In this document: positions 62,752-64,000 of the stretch, piece after piece | Layout of the letters: each line of letters starts with the position of its first letter | Numbering within the stretch: the stretch's first letter is position 1 | Assembly: GCA_001939145.1 (NCBI GenBank) | Contig: LSRX01000461.1 | Span: 416,057 to 480,056, forward strand | Direction of reading: 5' to 3' | DNA: 64,000 nt | DNA from: Symbiodinium microadriaticum | Taxonomy: Eukaryota; Sar; Dinophyceae; Suessiales; Symbiodiniaceae | Program-made: the position numbers and the translations under genes | The notes under the pieces: generated by a model | What the model saw: only the letters and a program-made list of their open reading frames with translations | The model's database searches: none | What the model was told of the DNA's origin: nothing

Positions 62752-62814
62752 TACATGCCAAACCCCTAAACGAACCCTAATGACGTTCTTTAGCCCATGT
62801 GTAGCTTATACTTA

Positions 62815-62935
62815 TACCCTTCAAGGAACCCTACAGTACCCTCAAAGGGTACCCCTTTAAGGGGTGCCCTTAAAGGGGTACCCTTAAAGGGTACCCTTAA
62901 AAGGAACCCTTAAGGGGAACCCTTACAGAAACCCG
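62815..62935. repeat. Short palindromic tandem repeat (CCCTTAAAGGGG)
   Basis: CCCTTTAAGGGG and ACCCTTAAAGGGT alternate in tandem. Related 12-mers occur at 19168-19247 and 27358-27371. Confidence 0.85.
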
Positions 62936-64000
62936 TACAGTAGCTCTTGTGGAATGCCTCGGAAACTCCCCGAAGTTGTGGTGCTGCCGGTGCTGCCGAA
63001 GGTGCCACGAAGGCCTCTAAGGGGTTTCTCTAGGGGCTTTGGGCGGCTTCGGGGTGTAGGGTTTGGGGTTTGGGCTGTTGGTGTCTTTCGGGTTTAGGCA
63101 TGTGGGGTTTGGGGCAGAAGGGTTGAGCGGTTCAGCGGTTAAAAGATTAGGGTGTTTGTGGGTCTTCCGGGTTCTCTTGGGTTTGATTTAGGGGTCCTCT
63201 GGGGGTTTGTAAAAAGGCCATAGAAGGGTGCCACTGGGTTTAGGGTATAGCGAAACTCTTACGTAGAGGCTTGGGCGGGCTGTTGGGGGATGGGAGCTGG
63301 GGTTAAAGGCTATAGGCTTTAGGGCTTGATTTTCTTGGTTTGGAAGGGTTTAGGGTTTAGGTTTTGGAACAATTCTAGAATGGCATGGCAGTACAAGGCT
63401 GTAGAGGGCTGCCATGAGGCCAGGGGAACGGTTGGAGGTTGGGGAAGTGAGGCCTCAACAAATCACCAAGAACTTCCAAGTCAGACGAAAGGCAGAGAAA
63501 AGAGCGGCTGCAACTGAAAATTCCAAACTAGAATTGTACCTATGTCCTTCTAGAAGCTACGTCCCTAGACTCCAAAGCTCTAAAGCTCTAAACAGCAATG
63601 CACCCAGAAGACACGCTATATTGTGTGTTCACTTATCCATGGTGCGTCGCAGCCATGCGAGCTAAATCTAAAATTCAGGGTGCACCTGCTACTTGCATCG
63701 GTACGGTGTTTGAGTTATGCTGCTCCAGTGGCAGGGTATGATACTCTGGATGTTGAGGCTCTGACATGGCATGGTTATGCTGTAGTCTGGATTCTCACTC
63801 CCGTTCATGGCTGGCCGTACATATGTCTGCAGCTATCTTGTTGAATATTGGCAACTTCGAAAATCATGGGTTCAGAAAGCATGGGACACTAACATGAACT
63901 CTAAGTAGCAAAGATCTCATTTGCTCCGTATGAGGGGCCCGCAGCATGCCTAACTTCTGCAACCGCTATGTTACTGTGCGGGGCTCGCAGGCTCTATCTT
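62936..64000. other. Right-end spacer with sparse telomere-like repeats, no supported gene
   Basis: TTTAGGG variants occur at 63050-63130, 63235-63250 and 63345-63365. Open frames at 63326-63517, 63414-63665 and 63623-63844 lack recognisable motifs and exon boundaries. Confidence 0.6.

Noticed and set aside
1-64000. True telomere or chromosome end
   Set aside because: Repeats are degenerate, interspersed and in both orientations, with no uniform terminal array.

Overview
ORGANISM. The window looks like nuclear DNA of a photosynthetic dinoflagellate, plausibly Symbiodiniaceae or a relative. Three things point there: short exons of a chlorophyll a/c light-harvesting protein (LHC) with mostly GC-AG introns, a Copia retrotransposon whose Gag and Pol resemble dinoflagellate elements, and pervasive TTTAGGG telomere-type sequence. 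No prokaryotic gene organisation, rRNA, tRNA or CRISPR array was found. Most long open frames outside 41.7-49.2 kb and 54.1-62.7 kb are only telomere-like or microsatellite DNA read as codons.

LAYOUT. (1) From 1 to about 51.5 kb the + strand is a sea of degenerate TTTAGGG/CCCTAAA sequence that changes orientation many times. Embedded in it, on the minus strand, are islands of 40-105 bp that read as real exons. Seven (1.3-11.75 kb) line up in order along one LHC protein. Four more (18.2, 33.6, 39.3 and 49.7 kb) line up along a second LHC unit upstream of it. This suggests one LHC polyprotein gene spread over about 50 kb, with introns made of telomere-like repeats and transposons. Exons resembling VPS62-family proteins (28.2-31.4 kb) and several unrecognised exon-like islands lie in between. 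(2) At least three families of about 100 bp foldback (MITE-like) elements recur. (3) 41.7-49.3 kb is a minus-strand LINE with ORF1, AP endonuclease, reverse transcriptase and C2H2 fingers, followed by a further ORF and an apparently intact ubiquitin-specific-protease (USP) domain. Its endonuclease/RT part is broken by stops and a frameshift. (4) 54138-62746 is a complete Copia element with identical 215 bp LTRs, a PBS, a PPT and an AACCC target duplication inside a telomere-like repeat. (5) 62.75-64 kb holds repeats and no gene I can support.

HOW THE PARTS WORK. The Copia element encodes Gag-protease, an in-frame UAG, an 894-bp extra ORF (SAP-like plus ExoX-C-like) bounded by a 7-bp direct repeat, and a Pol. 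Pol begins with a methyltransferase-like region and a TET/JBP-like 2-oxoglutarate/Fe(II) dioxygenase before integrase, RT and RNase H. Dinoflagellate DNA is rich in 5-hydroxymethyluracil, the type of base that JBP-family enzymes make, so a mobile element carrying such an enzyme is the strongest candidate here for an undescribed system. The LINE with a USP domain is the second.
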